NCBI RefSeq assembly: GCF_005405885.1 | Contig: NZ_BJFL01000009.1 | Location: 109,523-173,522 of the forward strand | Length of the DNA: 64,000 nt | Reading direction: 5' to 3' | From: Gandjariella thermophila | GTDB lineage: Bacteria; Actinomycetota; Actinomycetes; Mycobacteriales; Pseudonocardiaceae | In this document: piece after piece, positions 29,326 through 40,552 of the stretch | How the letters are laid out: each line of letters starts with the position of its first letter | Position numbering within the stretch: position 1 is the first letter of the stretch | Notes under the pieces: model-generated | Databases searched by the model: none | What the model saw: only the letters and a program-made list of their open reading frames with translations | Told to the model about the DNA's origin: nothing | Translations under genes and position numbers: made by a program

Positions 29326-30401
29326 CGTCCACTGTGGACACTGTGGGCACTCGGGTGCCCGGCCGGCGGGGCGTGCGGCTGGGACCGGCGTCCTGGGTGC
29401 TGCGGCCCCGGCTGGTCGTGGTGTGCCTGACCGGACTGGCCGCGCTGGTGCTGCTGGTCGCGGTCAACGTCGGGCTGGGCGACTTCCCGATCGGCGTGCC
29501 GGACGTGCTGCGGGTGCTCGCCGGCGGCGGCAGCCACGCGCAGCGCTACATCGTGCTGGAGCTGCGGCTGCCCCGGACGCTGACCGGCGCGCTGGTCGGC
29601 GCCGCGCTGGGGGTCTCCGGTGCGATCGTCCAGGCGGTCGCCCGCAACCCGCTGGCCAGCCCGGACATCCTCGGCGTCACCTGGGGTGCCGGGGCGGGCG
29701 CGGTTGCCGTGATCGCGGTCGCCGGCAGCTACGGCGGTATCAGCGGGCTGGCGTCCACCGTCGGCCTGCCGGTCGCCGCGCTGGGCGGCGGGACGCTGGC
29801 CGGCTTCGCGGTGCACCTGCTTGCCTGGCGGCGCGGCCTGGAGGGCTACCGGCTGGTCCTGGTCGGCGTCGCGGTGTCCACCGCGCTGGCCAACCTGACC
29901 TACTGGCTGCTCACCGTCGGCAACGTGACCGAAGCCAGCCGCGCGATGGCGTGGATCACCGGCAGCCTGAACGGCCGGGGCTGGACCGACCTGCTGCCGG
30001 TCGCCGCCGCCCTGGGCGTGCTGCTGCCGGCCAGCCTGCTCGGCGTGGCGGTGCTCGGTGCGCTGCAACTGGACGACGACACCGTCGGAGGGCTGGGCGT
30101 GCGCGCCGGGCCGGCCAGGGCGGCGCTGGTGCTGGCCGCGGTGCTGCTGGCCAGCGTGGCCACCGCGGCGGCCGGCCCGGTCACCTTCGTCGCGCTGGCC
30201 GTGCCGCAGGTCGCGATGCGCCTGGCCGGGCTCGCCCAGCCGCCGCTCCTCGCCTCCGCGGTGTTCGGTGCCGCGCTGACCATCGGCGCGGACGTGCTGG
30301 CCCGCACCGCGTTCCCGGTGGAACTGCCGGTCGGCGTGGTGACCGCCGCGCTCGGCGCCCCGTACCTGATGTACCTGCTGGCTCGGAGGGCACGAGCATG
30401 A
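29322..30401 (+). CDS. Iron-siderophore ABC transporter permease 2 (FecCD family)
   Basis: The 359-residue second permease, with about ten helices and [42 protein letters not shown] and [17 protein letters not shown] signatures. Two different FecCD subunits in a row imply a heterodimeric channel. It begins in the GTGA of permease 1 and ends in the ATGA of the ATPase, so the three genes are translationally coupled. Confidence 0.92.
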   Translation: MTSTVDTVGTRVPGRRGVRLGPASWVLRPRLVVVCLTGLAALVLLVAVNVGLGDFPIGVPDVLRVLAGGGSHAQRYIVLELRLPRTLTGALVGAALGVSGAIVQAVARNPLASPDILGVTWGAGAGAVAVIAVAGSYGGISGLASTVGLPVAALGGGTLAGFAVHLLAWRRGLEGYRLVLVGVAVSTALANLTYWLLTVGNVTEASRAMAWITGSLNGRGWTDLLPVAAALGVLLPASLLGVAVLGALQLDDDTVGGLGVRAGPARAALVLAAVLLASVATAAAGPVTFVALAVPQVAMRLAGLAQPPLLASAVFGAALTIGADVLARTAFPVELPVGVVTAALGAPYLMYLLARRARA

Positions 30402-31228
30402 TCCCCGTGGAACCCGTCTCCCCACCGGAAGCCGGCACCGTCCGGCTGCGCGCCACCGACCTGCGCCTGGCCTACGGCGACCGGGTCGTGGTCGAGGGGC
30501 TGGACCTGGACGTGCTCGATGGCACGGTGACCGCGGTGATCGGCCCGAACGGCTGCGGCAAGTCCACCCTGCTGCGCGCACTGGGCCGGCTGCTCGCCCC
30601 GCGCGGCGGCGCCGTCCTGCTGGACGGCAGGCGGATCGACCGGCTGCCCACCCGAGAGGTGGCCCGGGTACTGGGCGTGCTGCCGCAGACGCCGCAGGCG
30701 CCGGAGGGGCTGACCGTGGTCGACCTGGTGGCCCGCGGCCGGCACCCGCACCAGCGGTGGTACCGGCAGTGGTCGTCGGACGACGAGGCGGCGGTGGCCG
30801 AGGCGCTGCGGCTGACCGGGATGCTGGAACTGGCCGAGCGGGACCTGGACGAGCTTTCCGGCGGCCAGCGGCAGCGGGCATGGATCTCCATGGCGCTGGC
30901 CCAGGGCACCGACCTGCTGCTGCTCGACGAGCCCACCACGCACCTGGATCTGGCCCACCAGATCGACGTGCTCGACCTGGTCGCGCGGCTGCACGCGGAC
31001 GCCGGCCGCACGGTGGTCATGGTGCTGCACGACCTGAACCTGGCCGCCCGCTACGCCGGCCGGCTTGTCGCCATGCGGGACGGCCGGATCGTCGCGCACG
31101 GCGCCCCGGCCGACGTGCTCACCGAGGACCTGGTGCGCACCGTGTTCGACCTGGACACCAGGGTGGTGCCTGACCCGGTCACCGGCACCCCGCTGGTCGT
31201 CCCGGTCGGCCGCGCCGCCGCGTCCTGA
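30398..31228 (+). CDS. Iron-siderophore ABC transporter ATP-binding protein (FepC type)
   Basis: Drives siderophore import. The 276-residue product has Walker [11 protein letters not shown]-loop [12 protein letters not shown], signature LSGGQRQR, Walker B LLLLDEPT and the switch His in VLHDLN. ATG at 30398 overlaps the permease stop. It is convergent with the 2Fe-2S reductase gene, which may release the imported iron. Confidence 0.94.
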   Translation: MIPVEPVSPPEAGTVRLRATDLRLAYGDRVVVEGLDLDVLDGTVTAVIGPNGCGKSTLLRALGRLLAPRGGAVLLDGRRIDRLPTREVARVLGVLPQTPQAPEGLTVVDLVARGRHPHQRWYRQWSSDDEAAVAEALRLTGMLELAERDLDELSGGQRQRAWISMALAQGTDLLLLDEPTTHLDLAHQIDVLDLVARLHADAGRTVVMVLHDLNLAARYAGRLVAMRDGRIVAHGAPADVLTEDLVRTVFDLDTRVVPDPVTGTPLVVPVGRAAAS

Positions 31229-31279
31229 GCCGGCCGCTGCCCGCTGAGCTGCCGCTGCCTCCTGGGCCGGTCGTGCGGG

Positions 31280-32164
31280 CTAGCGGGAGTTCCGGGGCGT
31301 CACCCGGGGGCAGGTGGCGCACGGGGCCGGCGCGCCGGGCAGCGCGAAATGGAAGCAGCAGCTTTCCCTGCGCCGCGTCCACTGCGGCTCCCCGGCCGCG
31401 TCGGGCAGCCGGCGCAGGGTGGACCCCGAGGTGAACGGGGCCAGCCGCTCGGGAAGCAGCAGCGCGGCGTCGGCCACGCCGGCGCCCTCGTCGCCGCACA
31501 CCCGGCCGGCCAGCCAGACGCCGATGTCCAGCGCATCGGTGGCGGCCGCCCACAGGGTGCGCCGGCCGAACCGGGTGGTCGGTGCGAACGCGGCGACGAA
31601 CCGGGCGGCGTGCCCGGCGAAGCGGGCGCGCAGCAGCGCGGCCAGCGCGTGCTCGTCGGCCACCGTGGTGGCTTCCGCGGTGCCGCTGGCCGGGTCGTCC
31701 GGCAGGCAGGCGAACCCGGGCGCGAGCAGCGCGATCCCGTCAGGATGCGGTCGGTCGTCGGTCAGCCGGAACGCGACGTCCTCCGGGCGCAGCGAAGGCA
31801 CCCGCCGGGCGGCGTGGAACAGCAGGGCGCCGAGGTAGCCGGGGACCAGCAGGTACCAGGACATGAGGTAGCCGGAGACGGTGCGCTCCGGGGCGTCGCC
31901 GTAGCTGGCGCGCAGCCACTCGGCGAGCCGGGACCGCCAGTGGCGCAACTCACTCTCGGTGTCGAGCAGAGCCGCGCAGTGCCGCCATCGGGCCGCCTCG
32001 GTGATCGGGCTGCCGTAGCTCACCGGCAGGTACGCGTGCCGCCCGCCGATCCTCCGGATGGTCTCCTCGATCCCCGCTGTACCCGCACTGACCTGCGGGG
32101 ATGCCTCTCCGGTCGCGGTGTGGCTGGCACCGTCGGGGTGCGGGGGTGTCGTGCGCGGCCGCAC
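31280..32164 (-). CDS. (2Fe-2S) ferric siderophore reductase-like protein (FhuF type)
   Basis: Probably reduces Fe(III) in imported siderophores. The 294-residue product ends in a four-Cys motif CC-x11-C-x2-C (SCCFHFAL ... CATC), the hallmark of FhuF-type 2Fe-2S proteins. No signal peptide; predicted cytoplasmic. GTG at 32164 has GAGGAGG 5 nt upstream. A candidate iron box lies about 55-70 bp upstream, linking it to the adjacent uptake system. It is divergent from clpC. Confidence 0.85.
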   Translation of the reverse strand: MRPRTTPPHPDGASHTATGEASPQVSAGTAGIEETIRRIGGRHAYLPVSYGSPITEAARWRHCAALLDTESELRHWRSRLAEWLRASYGDAPERTVSGYLMSWYLLVPGYLGALLFHAARRVPSLRPEDVAFRLTDDRPHPDGIALLAPGFACLPDDPASGTAEATTVADEHALAALLRARFAGHAARFVAAFAPTTRFGRRTLWAAATDALDIGVWLAGRVCGDEGAGVADAALLLPERLAPFTSGSTLRRLPDAAGEPQWTRRRESCCFHFALPGAPAPCATCPRVTPRNSR

Positions 32165-32217
32165 GGCGCCTCCTCGGATGCTCGGCTGGGCGGCGGGGCT
32201 GGACCGGACTGGCCTCG

Positions 32218-32236
32218 TGAGGTTTGCCTAACCTTA
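32218..32236. promoter_or_regulatory. Second candidate IdeR/DtxR iron box
   Basis: A 19-bp site with core AGGTTTGCCTAACCT matches 15 of 19 positions of the iron-box consensus (16 if the central base is allowed to be C or G). It lies upstream of the 2Fe-2S reductase gene. Confidence 0.65.
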
Positions 32237-32278
32237 CCGCTACCGTTTCGGCGGCGCCCGTGCAAGGATGGCCCGTGC

Positions 32279-32298
32279 GGCGTGAGCGCACTCACGCC
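32279..32298. promoter_or_regulatory. Perfect dyad upstream of clpC
   Basis: GGCGTGAG and CTCACGCC flank CGCA, a perfect 8-bp dyad, about 235 bp before the clpC start. Possible operator for a stress regulator. It differs from the HspR HAIR repeat (CTTGAGT-N7-ACTCAAG) in spacing and arms. Confidence 0.4.
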
Positions 32299-32321
32299 AC
32301 GTTGCGCCGAACGGGTCGCAT

Positions 32322-32338
32322 GTTCGCGCTGGGCGGAC
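32322..32338. promoter_or_regulatory. ClgR-like site upstream of clpC
   Basis: GTTCGC-GCTGG-GCGGAC keeps the CGC-N5-GCG core of the ClgR operator, and 5 of 6 arm bases pair. ClgR activates clp genes in actinobacteria. The spacer does not match the fuller published consensus. Confidence 0.45.
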
Positions 32339-32532
32339 AGCACCCGCCAAATGGAATCTGCCTGGCAGGATCGGGCGTTGTTCCGCTTGTCAGGATGTCC
32401 CGCAGGACGACGAGCTGTGATCGGGAACTGGGTAAGACGGTTCCGGCGACTACAGTGGTCGTACGGTGCCGCGCTCGTCACGGAACGTCCGGGCGAGCCG
32501 AGGGCCGCCGGCGCAGCTGTCAGGGAGTGCGA

Positions 32533-35085
<2,553 letters not shown>

Positions 35086-35106
35086 GCCGAAGGTAGCGAC
35101 CGCGAG

Positions 35107-35137
35107 GGGCGGGCCCCGGGTAAACCGGGGCCCGCCC
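35107..35137 (+). terminator. clpC terminator
   Basis: A perfect 13-bp stem (GGGCGGGCCCCGG and complement) with loop GTAAA starts 22 bp after the clpC stop, followed by TTGCG without a T tract. Confidence 0.85.
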
Positions 35138-35174
35138 TTGCGCGTCCGTGGGGAGGAAGGGGGAGGGGGCAGGG

Positions 35175-36182
35175 ATGACGCAGACCTCGGTGGCGCCGCA
35201 TCGGGAGCGCCACGCCGGCCGCCCCCGGCCTCCCGGCGGCTACGGTGCGTCCGTGCTGGTCACGCTGCTCGCCATGGCTTTCCTCGGGGCGGCGCTGCTG
35301 CGGCTCGCCGGGATCGACGGCAACCGGTACACCGTGGCCGCGCTCGCGCTCACCCCGTATGTGGTCGCGGGCGGCACGGTGCTCGGCTTGGTCGCGTTGT
35401 CGCTGCGCCGGTGGGCGACGGGCGGCCTGGTGTTGCTGGTCGCCGTGCTGCTGGCCGCCGCGGTGGCGCCCAGGGCGTTCGGCAGGTCCCGGCCGTACGG
35501 CACCGGCACCGAACTGCGGGTGCTCACCGCGAACCTCTATGTCGGCCGTGGTGACGCCGCCACCGTGGTCAACCTGGTCCGCGAGCACCGGGTCGACGTA
35601 CTCAGCCTGCAGGAGCTGACGCCGGAGGCGGTGGCCGCGCTGGACCGCGCCGGGCTCGGCGCGGAGCTCCCGTACCGCGAGTTCCGCCCGGGGCCCACGT
35701 CCACCGGCTCCGGGCTGGCGGCGCGCTACCCGTTACAGCCACGCTCGCTGGCCGGTCCGTCCGGGGCGCAGCAGCCGGGCGCGCTGCTCATCCTGCCCAC
35801 GGGGGAACGGGTCGAGCTGCTCGCCGCCCACCCGACCTGGCCGTTCGGCCCGGGCGGCGCGGACGCCTGGCGGCGAGAGCTGGCCGGGCTGCCCGAGCCG
35901 AACCCGGAGGGCACGGTGCGAGTGCTCGCCGGCGACTTCAACGCCACGGTGGACCACGCCGCGTTCCGCCGGCTGCTCGGCCTCGGCTACGCGGACGCCG
36001 CGGACCAGGCGGGCGCCGGTCTGCTGCCCACCTGGCCGGCCAACGGCCGCCGCTGGCCGCCGGTGACCATCGACCACGTGCTGGTTGACCGGCGCTGCCC
36101 GGTGGACGAGGTCCAGGTGTTCGACGTCCCGGGCAGCGATCACCGCGCCCTCCTCGCCCGGTTCTCCCTACCCAAGCCGTGA
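35175..36182 (+). CDS. Endonuclease/exonuclease/phosphatase family membrane protein
   Basis: The 335-residue product has about three membrane helices (residues 25-110) followed by a complete EEP fold on the far side: LTANLYVGRG, LSLQELTPEA with the metal-binding Glu, AGDFNATVDH, IDHVLVDRRC and GSDHRALLA. Proteins of this layout are widespread in actinobacteria; whether the substrate is a nucleic acid, a phospholipid or a sugar phosphate is unknown. ATG at 35175 has GGGGGCAGGG upstream. Confidence 0.88.
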   Translation: MTQTSVAPHRERHAGRPRPPGGYGASVLVTLLAMAFLGAALLRLAGIDGNRYTVAALALTPYVVAGGTVLGLVALSLRRWATGGLVLLVAVLLAAAVAPRAFGRSRPYGTGTELRVLTANLYVGRGDAATVVNLVREHRVDVLSLQELTPEAVAALDRAGLGAELPYREFRPGPTSTGSGLAARYPLQPRSLAGPSGAQQPGALLILPTGERVELLAAHPTWPFGPGGADAWRRELAGLPEPNPEGTVRVLAGDFNATVDHAAFRRLLGLGYADAADQAGAGLLPTWPANGRRWPPVTIDHVLVDRRCPVDEVQVFDVPGSDHRALLARFSLPKP

Positions 36183-36277
36183 GTTCGCCTGACGTGCGGC
36201 TCGAGAATCCTGTGAATCCGATGAAGGCGCGGCTCGGGTAGGCGGCGAGCCTTGCGGCAGCGCGGGTGCGGTATCTA

Positions 36278-36291
36278 GTTTGGGACCAAAC
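36278..36291. promoter_or_regulatory. Dyad over the promoter of the S53 peptidase
   Basis: GTTTGG-GA-CCAAAC is a perfect 6-bp dyad. It overlaps TAGTTT (36276-36281), a candidate -10, about 100 bp before the peptidase start. A repressor here would control secretion of the peptidase. Confidence 0.45.
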
Positions 36292-36381
36292 GACACTCTC
36301 TGTCGTTCGTCCGCGTGGCCGAGACGAGTCCGCGCGGACGCGGCGAACACGCAGAAGGTCCCCATTTCTGAAGGAGTTCGC

Positions 36382-37746
36382 ATGCCGCACACCACACGCG
36401 GACCGCGCCGCCGCACAGGCCTCGCTCGCGGCGCGGCAGCCAGCGCCGTCATCCTGACCGTCATCTCCGTCGCCGGTGCGATCCACGCGTCGGCGACCCC
36501 CACGGCGACCACCTCGGCCGCTCGGTCCAAACCGACCACGTCGAGCCCGCCGTCGAGCACGCCGACCGCGCCACCGTCGACCGTGTTCGACCATCCGCTG
36601 ACGACAAGCCAGTGCTTACAGCGGTACCACATTTCGTGCTACTCGCCGACCCAGTTGCAGCGCGCCTACAACGTCACGCCGTTGTACGACCGGGGCATCA
36701 CCGGAACCGGCAAGACGATCGTGGTGGTCATCTCGCACGGGTCGCCGACGATCCAGCACGACCTCGACATGTTCGACAAGCAGTTCGGTCTGCCGGATAC
36801 CAGGATTCGGGAAATCAAGTTCGGCAACATTCCACCGTTCGACCCGAACGACCAGAACATGCTCGGCGCCGCGCATGAGGTCACCATCGACGTCGAGTAC
36901 GCCCACGCCATGGCGCCCGGGGCGAACATCGTCATCGCGGAGACCCCGGACGGCCCGATGACCACGACCATGGACGCCGAGAAGTCCCTGATCGACCAGG
37001 GCATCGGCGACGTGATCACGCAGAGCTTCGGCCAGGCGGAGCAGCAGTTACCGAACATCAACGACCTGCGGTACGCCTTCACCGACGCCGCCAGGCACAA
37101 CGTGTCCGTGCTCGCCGCCAGCGACGACACCGGGCCGACCAACCACGGCCCGGGCGGCACGCTCTACTCGTCGGCGACGTCGTGGCCGGCCTCGGACCCG
37201 CTGGTCACCGCCGTCGGCGGCACCCACCTCAGCCTCGACGACGCCGGCCGCCGCACCGGCCCGGACACCGTGTGGAACGACGGGCGGGGCGCCGGCGGCG
37301 GCGCGCGGTCCCAGTCCTTCGCACGGCCGGCCTACCAGGACGGGGTCAGCTCGGTGGTGGGCAGCCAGCGCGGCGTCCCGGACATCAGCCTCGACGCGGC
37401 CGAGGTGGACGGCACCTGGCTCTACACCAGCTACGACCCGAAGAACGTCGGGTGGCGGGTGTTCTCCGGCGGCACCAGCCAGGCCAGCCCGCTGCTCGCC
37501 GGCATCGCGGCCCTGGCCGACCAGTACGCCGGCCATGACCTCGGCCAGCTCAACCCGCGGCTGTACCAGCTCGCGCGGGACGGCGCACGCGCCGGCATCC
37601 GGGACGTCACGATCGGCGACAACACCTTCGGCGGCGTGACCGGCTTCCCGGCGACACCGGGATACGACCTGGCCAGTGGCCTGGGAACGATCGACGCCAG
37701 CCGGTTCGTCCCCGCGCTCGCCGGTACCGCCCGCGCGAACCGCTGA
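36382..37746 (+). CDS. Secreted sedolisin-type serine peptidase (S53) without a propeptide domain
   Basis: The 454-residue product has a signal peptide (about 1-38), a short Pro/Thr/Ser-rich linker (to about 70) and then the S53 catalytic fold. The catalytic triad is Glu166 and Asp170 (HEVTID) with Ser366 in SGGTSQAS, plus the calcium-type ending DLASGLGTID. The usual 150-residue Pro-kumamolisin domain is absent; instead a CLQRYHISCYSPTQL segment with two Cys leads into the catalytic domain. Likely an extracellular acid-tolerant endopeptidase. ATG at 36382 has AAGGAG 8 nt upstream. A 16-bp hairpin follows. Confidence 0.9.
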   Translation: MPHTTRGPRRRTGLARGAAASAVILTVISVAGAIHASATPTATTSAARSKPTTSSPPSSTPTAPPSTVFDHPLTTSQCLQRYHISCYSPTQLQRAYNVTPLYDRGITGTGKTIVVVISHGSPTIQHDLDMFDKQFGLPDTRIREIKFGNIPPFDPNDQNMLGAAHEVTIDVEYAHAMAPGANIVIAETPDGPMTTTMDAEKSLIDQGIGDVITQSFGQAEQQLPNINDLRYAFTDAARHNVSVLAASDDTGPTNHGPGGTLYSSATSWPASDPLVTAVGGTHLSLDDAGRRTGPDTVWNDGRGAGGGARSQSFARPAYQDGVSSVVGSQRGVPDISLDAAEVDGTWLYTSYDPKNVGWRVFSGGTSQASPLLAGIAALADQYAGHDLGQLNPRLYQLARDGARAGIRDVTIGDNTFGGVTGFPATPGYDLASGLGTIDASRFVPALAGTARANR

Positions 37747-37765
37747 CCGCGGTGCGGCCGGACGC

Positions 37766-37800
37766 GGCGGCTTCCCGCGGGACGCCCGCGGGAAGCCGCC
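37766..37800. terminator. Bidirectional terminator between S53 peptidase and sir2
   Basis: A perfect 16-bp stem (GGCGGCTTCCCGCGGG and complement) with loop ACG lies between the convergent stops at 37746 and 37817. Confidence 0.85.
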
Positions 37801-37816
37801 GTCGCGCCGCGTGGGA

Positions 37817-38653
37817 TCAGGTGAGCCGGGCGTCGAGGCGGGTGAGGCCGTCGAGGGCGCCGAGCGGGACGGAGACGCCGTGGCCGTGCCGGACCTCCGG
37901 TTCGCGCGGGTTGATCCGGATCAGCGTGCCACCGGCGACGCTGGCCAGCTCGGCCTGGCGGCGCACGGTCGGGACCGCGGTGCCGGCGCCCAGTTCGACC
38001 ACCACCAGCCGGGCGTCGCGCAGCCCCCGCCGCCACCGCGCCAGCCCGTCCAGCCGCTCCTGGCTGCGCCAGCCCAGCCAGCCGTCGTCACCGAACATCA
38101 GGATGTTCGGCCGGGCCAGGCCGCCGCAGTGCGGGCAGCGCGGCAGGTCCCCGGCCGCGCGCATGGTGTCCGGGTCGACCGCCACCTCGGTGCCGTCCGC
38201 CGGCCAGACGGCGTCCTGGCAGGGCTCGACGCACTGCAGGTGGTGGATGGAGCCGTGCACCTCGGCGACATGTTCAGCGGCGAATCCGGCCCGCTGGAAC
38301 TGGCCGTCCACATTGGACGTGAAGACGCGGATGCCGCCGGGTAGCCGGTCGCCCCAGCGGCGTAGCACCGCGAACCCGGCGTGCGGCTCGGTGCGCCGGT
38401 ACAGGTGCAGCCGGTGGCCGTAGAAGCCCCAGGCCAGCTCCGGGTCGGCGACGAAGTGCTCGGGGTTGGCCAACTCGACGAACCGCAGGCCGAGCCGGGC
38501 GTAGGGCGGGTAGGCGCGCCAGAACCCGTGGTCGCCGCGGAAGTCCGGCAGCCCGGAGTCCACGCCGATCCCGGCGCCGGCGCAGACCAGCAGCGCGTCG
38601 GCGCCGGCGAGCAGGTCGGCGGCACGGTCCAGCGCCGCGTCGATCTCCGCCAC
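37817..38653 (-). CDS. Sir2 family NAD-dependent protein deacylase
   Basis: Removes acyl groups from lysines using NAD. The 278-residue product has CAGAGIGVDSGLPDFRG (about 24-40), TSNVDGQFQRAGF, the catalytic His in EVHGSIHHLQC and a four-Cys zinc site (QC-x3-PC and CPHC). It departs slightly from the usual GAGIS and TQNID motifs (GAGIG, TSNVD), a variant seen in some bacterial sirtuins. GTG at 38653 lies 7 nt after the mhuD stop, so the two genes are probably cotranscribed. Confidence 0.9.
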   Translation of the reverse strand: MAEIDAALDRAADLLAGADALLVCAGAGIGVDSGLPDFRGDHGFWRAYPPYARLGLRFVELANPEHFVADPELAWGFYGHRLHLYRRTEPHAGFAVLRRWGDRLPGGIRVFTSNVDGQFQRAGFAAEHVAEVHGSIHHLQCVEPCQDAVWPADGTEVAVDPDTMRAAGDLPRCPHCGGLARPNILMFGDDGWLGWRSQERLDGLARWRRGLRDARLVVVELGAGTAVPTVRRQAELASVAGGTLIRINPREPEVRHGHGVSVPLGALDGLTRLDARLT

Positions 38654-38660
38654 GGGCGGG

Positions 38661-38972
38661 TCAGCCCGACCGGGGCTCGCTGCGCTGCACCACCTCGAAC
38701 TCGAGCAGACTGGCGCCGGTGGAGACCGGCTTCTGCCGCTCGCCGGCGTGCGCCTCCTTGGCCGGACCGCTCGCCCACGCCTGGAACGCCTCCTCGGACT
38801 CCCAGCGCGTGTACACGAAGTAGCGGTTCTCGCCCTTGACCGGCCGGAGCAGCTCGAAGCCCAGGAAGCCGGGGGCGCTGTCCACCGCGCCGTGCCGCTC
38901 GGCGAACCGCCGCTCCAGTTCCTCGCCCGCGCCCTCGGGAACCTCGATCGCGTTGATCTTCACAACCGCCAT
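38661..38972 (-). CDS. mhuD: Heme-degrading monooxygenase, MhuD family
   Basis: Breaks down heme to release iron; the mycobacterial enzyme makes mycobilin without releasing CO. The 103-residue ABM-fold protein matches MhuD (Rv3592) closely: VVKINAIEVPEGAG, FLGFELLRPVKGE and SLLEFEVV. The key heme-site residues are kept at identical numbers: Asn7, Trp66 and His75. ATG at 38972 is preceded by TAGGCT with 6 nt between (leaderless), although GGAG also lies there. It leads a two-gene unit with the sirtuin. Confidence 0.93.
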   Translation of the reverse strand: MAVVKINAIEVPEGAGEELERRFAERHGAVDSAPGFLGFELLRPVKGENRYFVYTRWESEEAFQAWASGPAKEAHAGERQKPVSTGASLLEFEVVQRSEPRSG

Positions 38973-39006
38973 GACTCCAGCCTACGAGCCGGTGGCGCGG
39001 AAGCAC

Positions 39007-40443
39007 TCACTGGCGCAGCGTGCCCGGGTAGAGGTACTGCTCCGGCGGCAGCATGCCGTCGTGGAACCAGGCCTGCAGGAAGCCGCGCAGGTCCTGGCCC
39101 GACACCTGCTGCAGGAACGCCTCGAACTCCGGCCAGGACGCGTTGCCGCCCCGGTGCAGCGTCGGCCAGCCGCGCAGCACGGCGTCGAAGGCGCTCTCCC
39201 CGATCTGCCGGCGCAGCGCGTGCATGGCCAGGATGCCCTTGCTGTAGACCGAGGTGAACTCCCGACCCGGGCCCATGTCGTACAGCCGGCCGGACCAGAA
39301 CGACGGGTTGTTCCGGGTCCGGGCGATGTACTGGCGGTACGCGGTGTCCAGGTCCCAGTGGTCCTTGACCTCCGCCCACAGCCACTGCGCGTAGCTGGCG
39401 AAGCACTCGTTGAGGCAGGTGTCCCGCCAACCGTCCACGGACACCGAGTCGCCGAACCACTGGTGGGTGTTCTCGTGCACGATCGTGGCCAGGTTCGCCC
39501 AGTGCGCGTAGGTGGGGCGGGTCTGCGTCTCCAGGGAGAAGCCGATCTGGTCGGCCAGGAAGATCCCGCCGGCGGCGTCCTGCGGATACGGGCCGAACTT
39601 GCTGGACAGGAAGTCCAGGATCTCCGGCAGCCTGGTCTCCAGCTCGCGCTTGTCCTCCGCGCCCGGCGCGTAGGCGTCGACCACCGGGGTGCCGTCGGCC
39701 AGCCGCGACCGTTCCAGCGTCCAGTGGTCGATCGCCACGGTGGTCAGGTAGGTGGCGATCGGGGTGTCCTCGGCCCACCGGAAGGTGGTCCACCCGCCCG
39801 ACGAGGTGGTGCCCTGCTCGCGGCCGTTGGACACCACCGACCAGCCGTCCGGCACCGTGGCGGAGAGGTGGAACGTGGCCTTGTTCCTCGGCGTGTCGTT
39901 GGCCGGATACCAGGAGGTGGCCGAGTGCGGCTCGCCGGCGGCGAACGCGCCACCGCCGGCGGAGATCTGCCAGCCGCCGACGCCGAGCAGCGCGGGGATC
40001 TGTTTCGGGATGCCGGCGTAGCGCACCTCCACCCGCACCGGCGTGCCGGATTCCAGCGGGCGCGGCGGCGTGACCACCAGTTCGTGGTCGCCGCTGCGGG
40101 CGAACGCCGCCGGCCGGCCGTCCACCGTCACCGCGTGCACGTCCAACCCGGTCAGGTCGAGGTTGAACCGGTTGAGCCGCTGGGTGGTGCGCCCGCTGAC
40201 CACGGTGTCGCCGGCCAGGTGGTGGCTGACCGGGTCGTAGGTGATCGCCACCTGGTAGTCGGCCACCAGGTAGCCGCCGTTGCCGTCGGTGGGGTAGTAG
40301 TCGTCGCCGGCGCCGTCCCGACCGGCGACCGGTGACCCGGCCCGCGCGGTCATCGGGATCACCGCTGAGGACGTCACGAGCGCTGCGCAGGCCAGCGTCA
40401 CGACGGCGAGCGGCACGGAACGCCAGGCGCTGGTGGGGTTCAT
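39007..40443 (-). CDS. Secreted M1 family metallopeptidase
   Basis: Zinc aminopeptidase-like enzyme exported from the cell. The 478-residue product has a signal peptide (about 1-33), an N-terminal beta domain and the gluzincin site HENTH (about 320-324) with the third ligand in NECFASY 18 residues later. The exopeptidase motif usually GxMEN reads FSLETQ here, so the substrate N-terminus contact may differ. It is shorter than full M1 enzymes and lacks most of the C-terminal helical domain. ATG at 40443 has AGGGAG 5 nt upstream; an in-frame ATG 27 nt further upstream is less likely. This matches where lpqF-Rv3591c region genes lie in mycobacteria only loosely. Confidence 0.9.
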   Translation of the reverse strand: MNPTSAWRSVPLAVVTLACAALVTSSAVIPMTARAGSPVAGRDGAGDDYYPTDGNGGYLVADYQVAITYDPVSHHLAGDTVVSGRTTQRLNRFNLDLTGLDVHAVTVDGRPAAFARSGDHELVVTPPRPLESGTPVRVEVRYAGIPKQIPALLGVGGWQISAGGGAFAAGEPHSATSWYPANDTPRNKATFHLSATVPDGWSVVSNGREQGTTSSGGWTTFRWAEDTPIATYLTTVAIDHWTLERSRLADGTPVVDAYAPGAEDKRELETRLPEILDFLSSKFGPYPQDAAGGIFLADQIGFSLETQTRPTYAHWANLATIVHENTHQWFGDSVSVDGWRDTCLNECFASYAQWLWAEVKDHWDLDTAYRQYIARTRNNPSFWSGRLYDMGPGREFTSVYSKGILAMHALRRQIGESAFDAVLRGWPTLHRGGNASWPEFEAFLQQVSGQDLRGFLQAWFHDGMLPPEQYLYPGTLRQ

Positions 40444-40552
40444 CGGGCTCCCTGGGCAGGCGCCGCTCATCCGGCGTCGACGGGTGTGATCTGCTTTGTT
40501 ACCGGGTGCGCGGCCGGTGTGACAAGCCGCGCACGCCCGGACGGGTGGCCCG

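Larger units (their letters stand above)
32165..32532. other. Divergent regulatory region between the 2Fe-2S gene and clpC
   Basis: These 368 bp hold no gene. From left to right they carry the reductase ribosome site, the iron box, the dyad at 32279, the ClgR-like site, and TACAGT at 32451-32456, a possible clpC -10. That would give a clpC leader of about 70 nt. Confidence 0.6.

Noticed and set aside
32279..32298. HspR HAIR element before clpC
   Set aside because: The HAIR repeat needs CTTGAGT-N7-ACTCAAG; this dyad has a 4-nt spacer and different arms.
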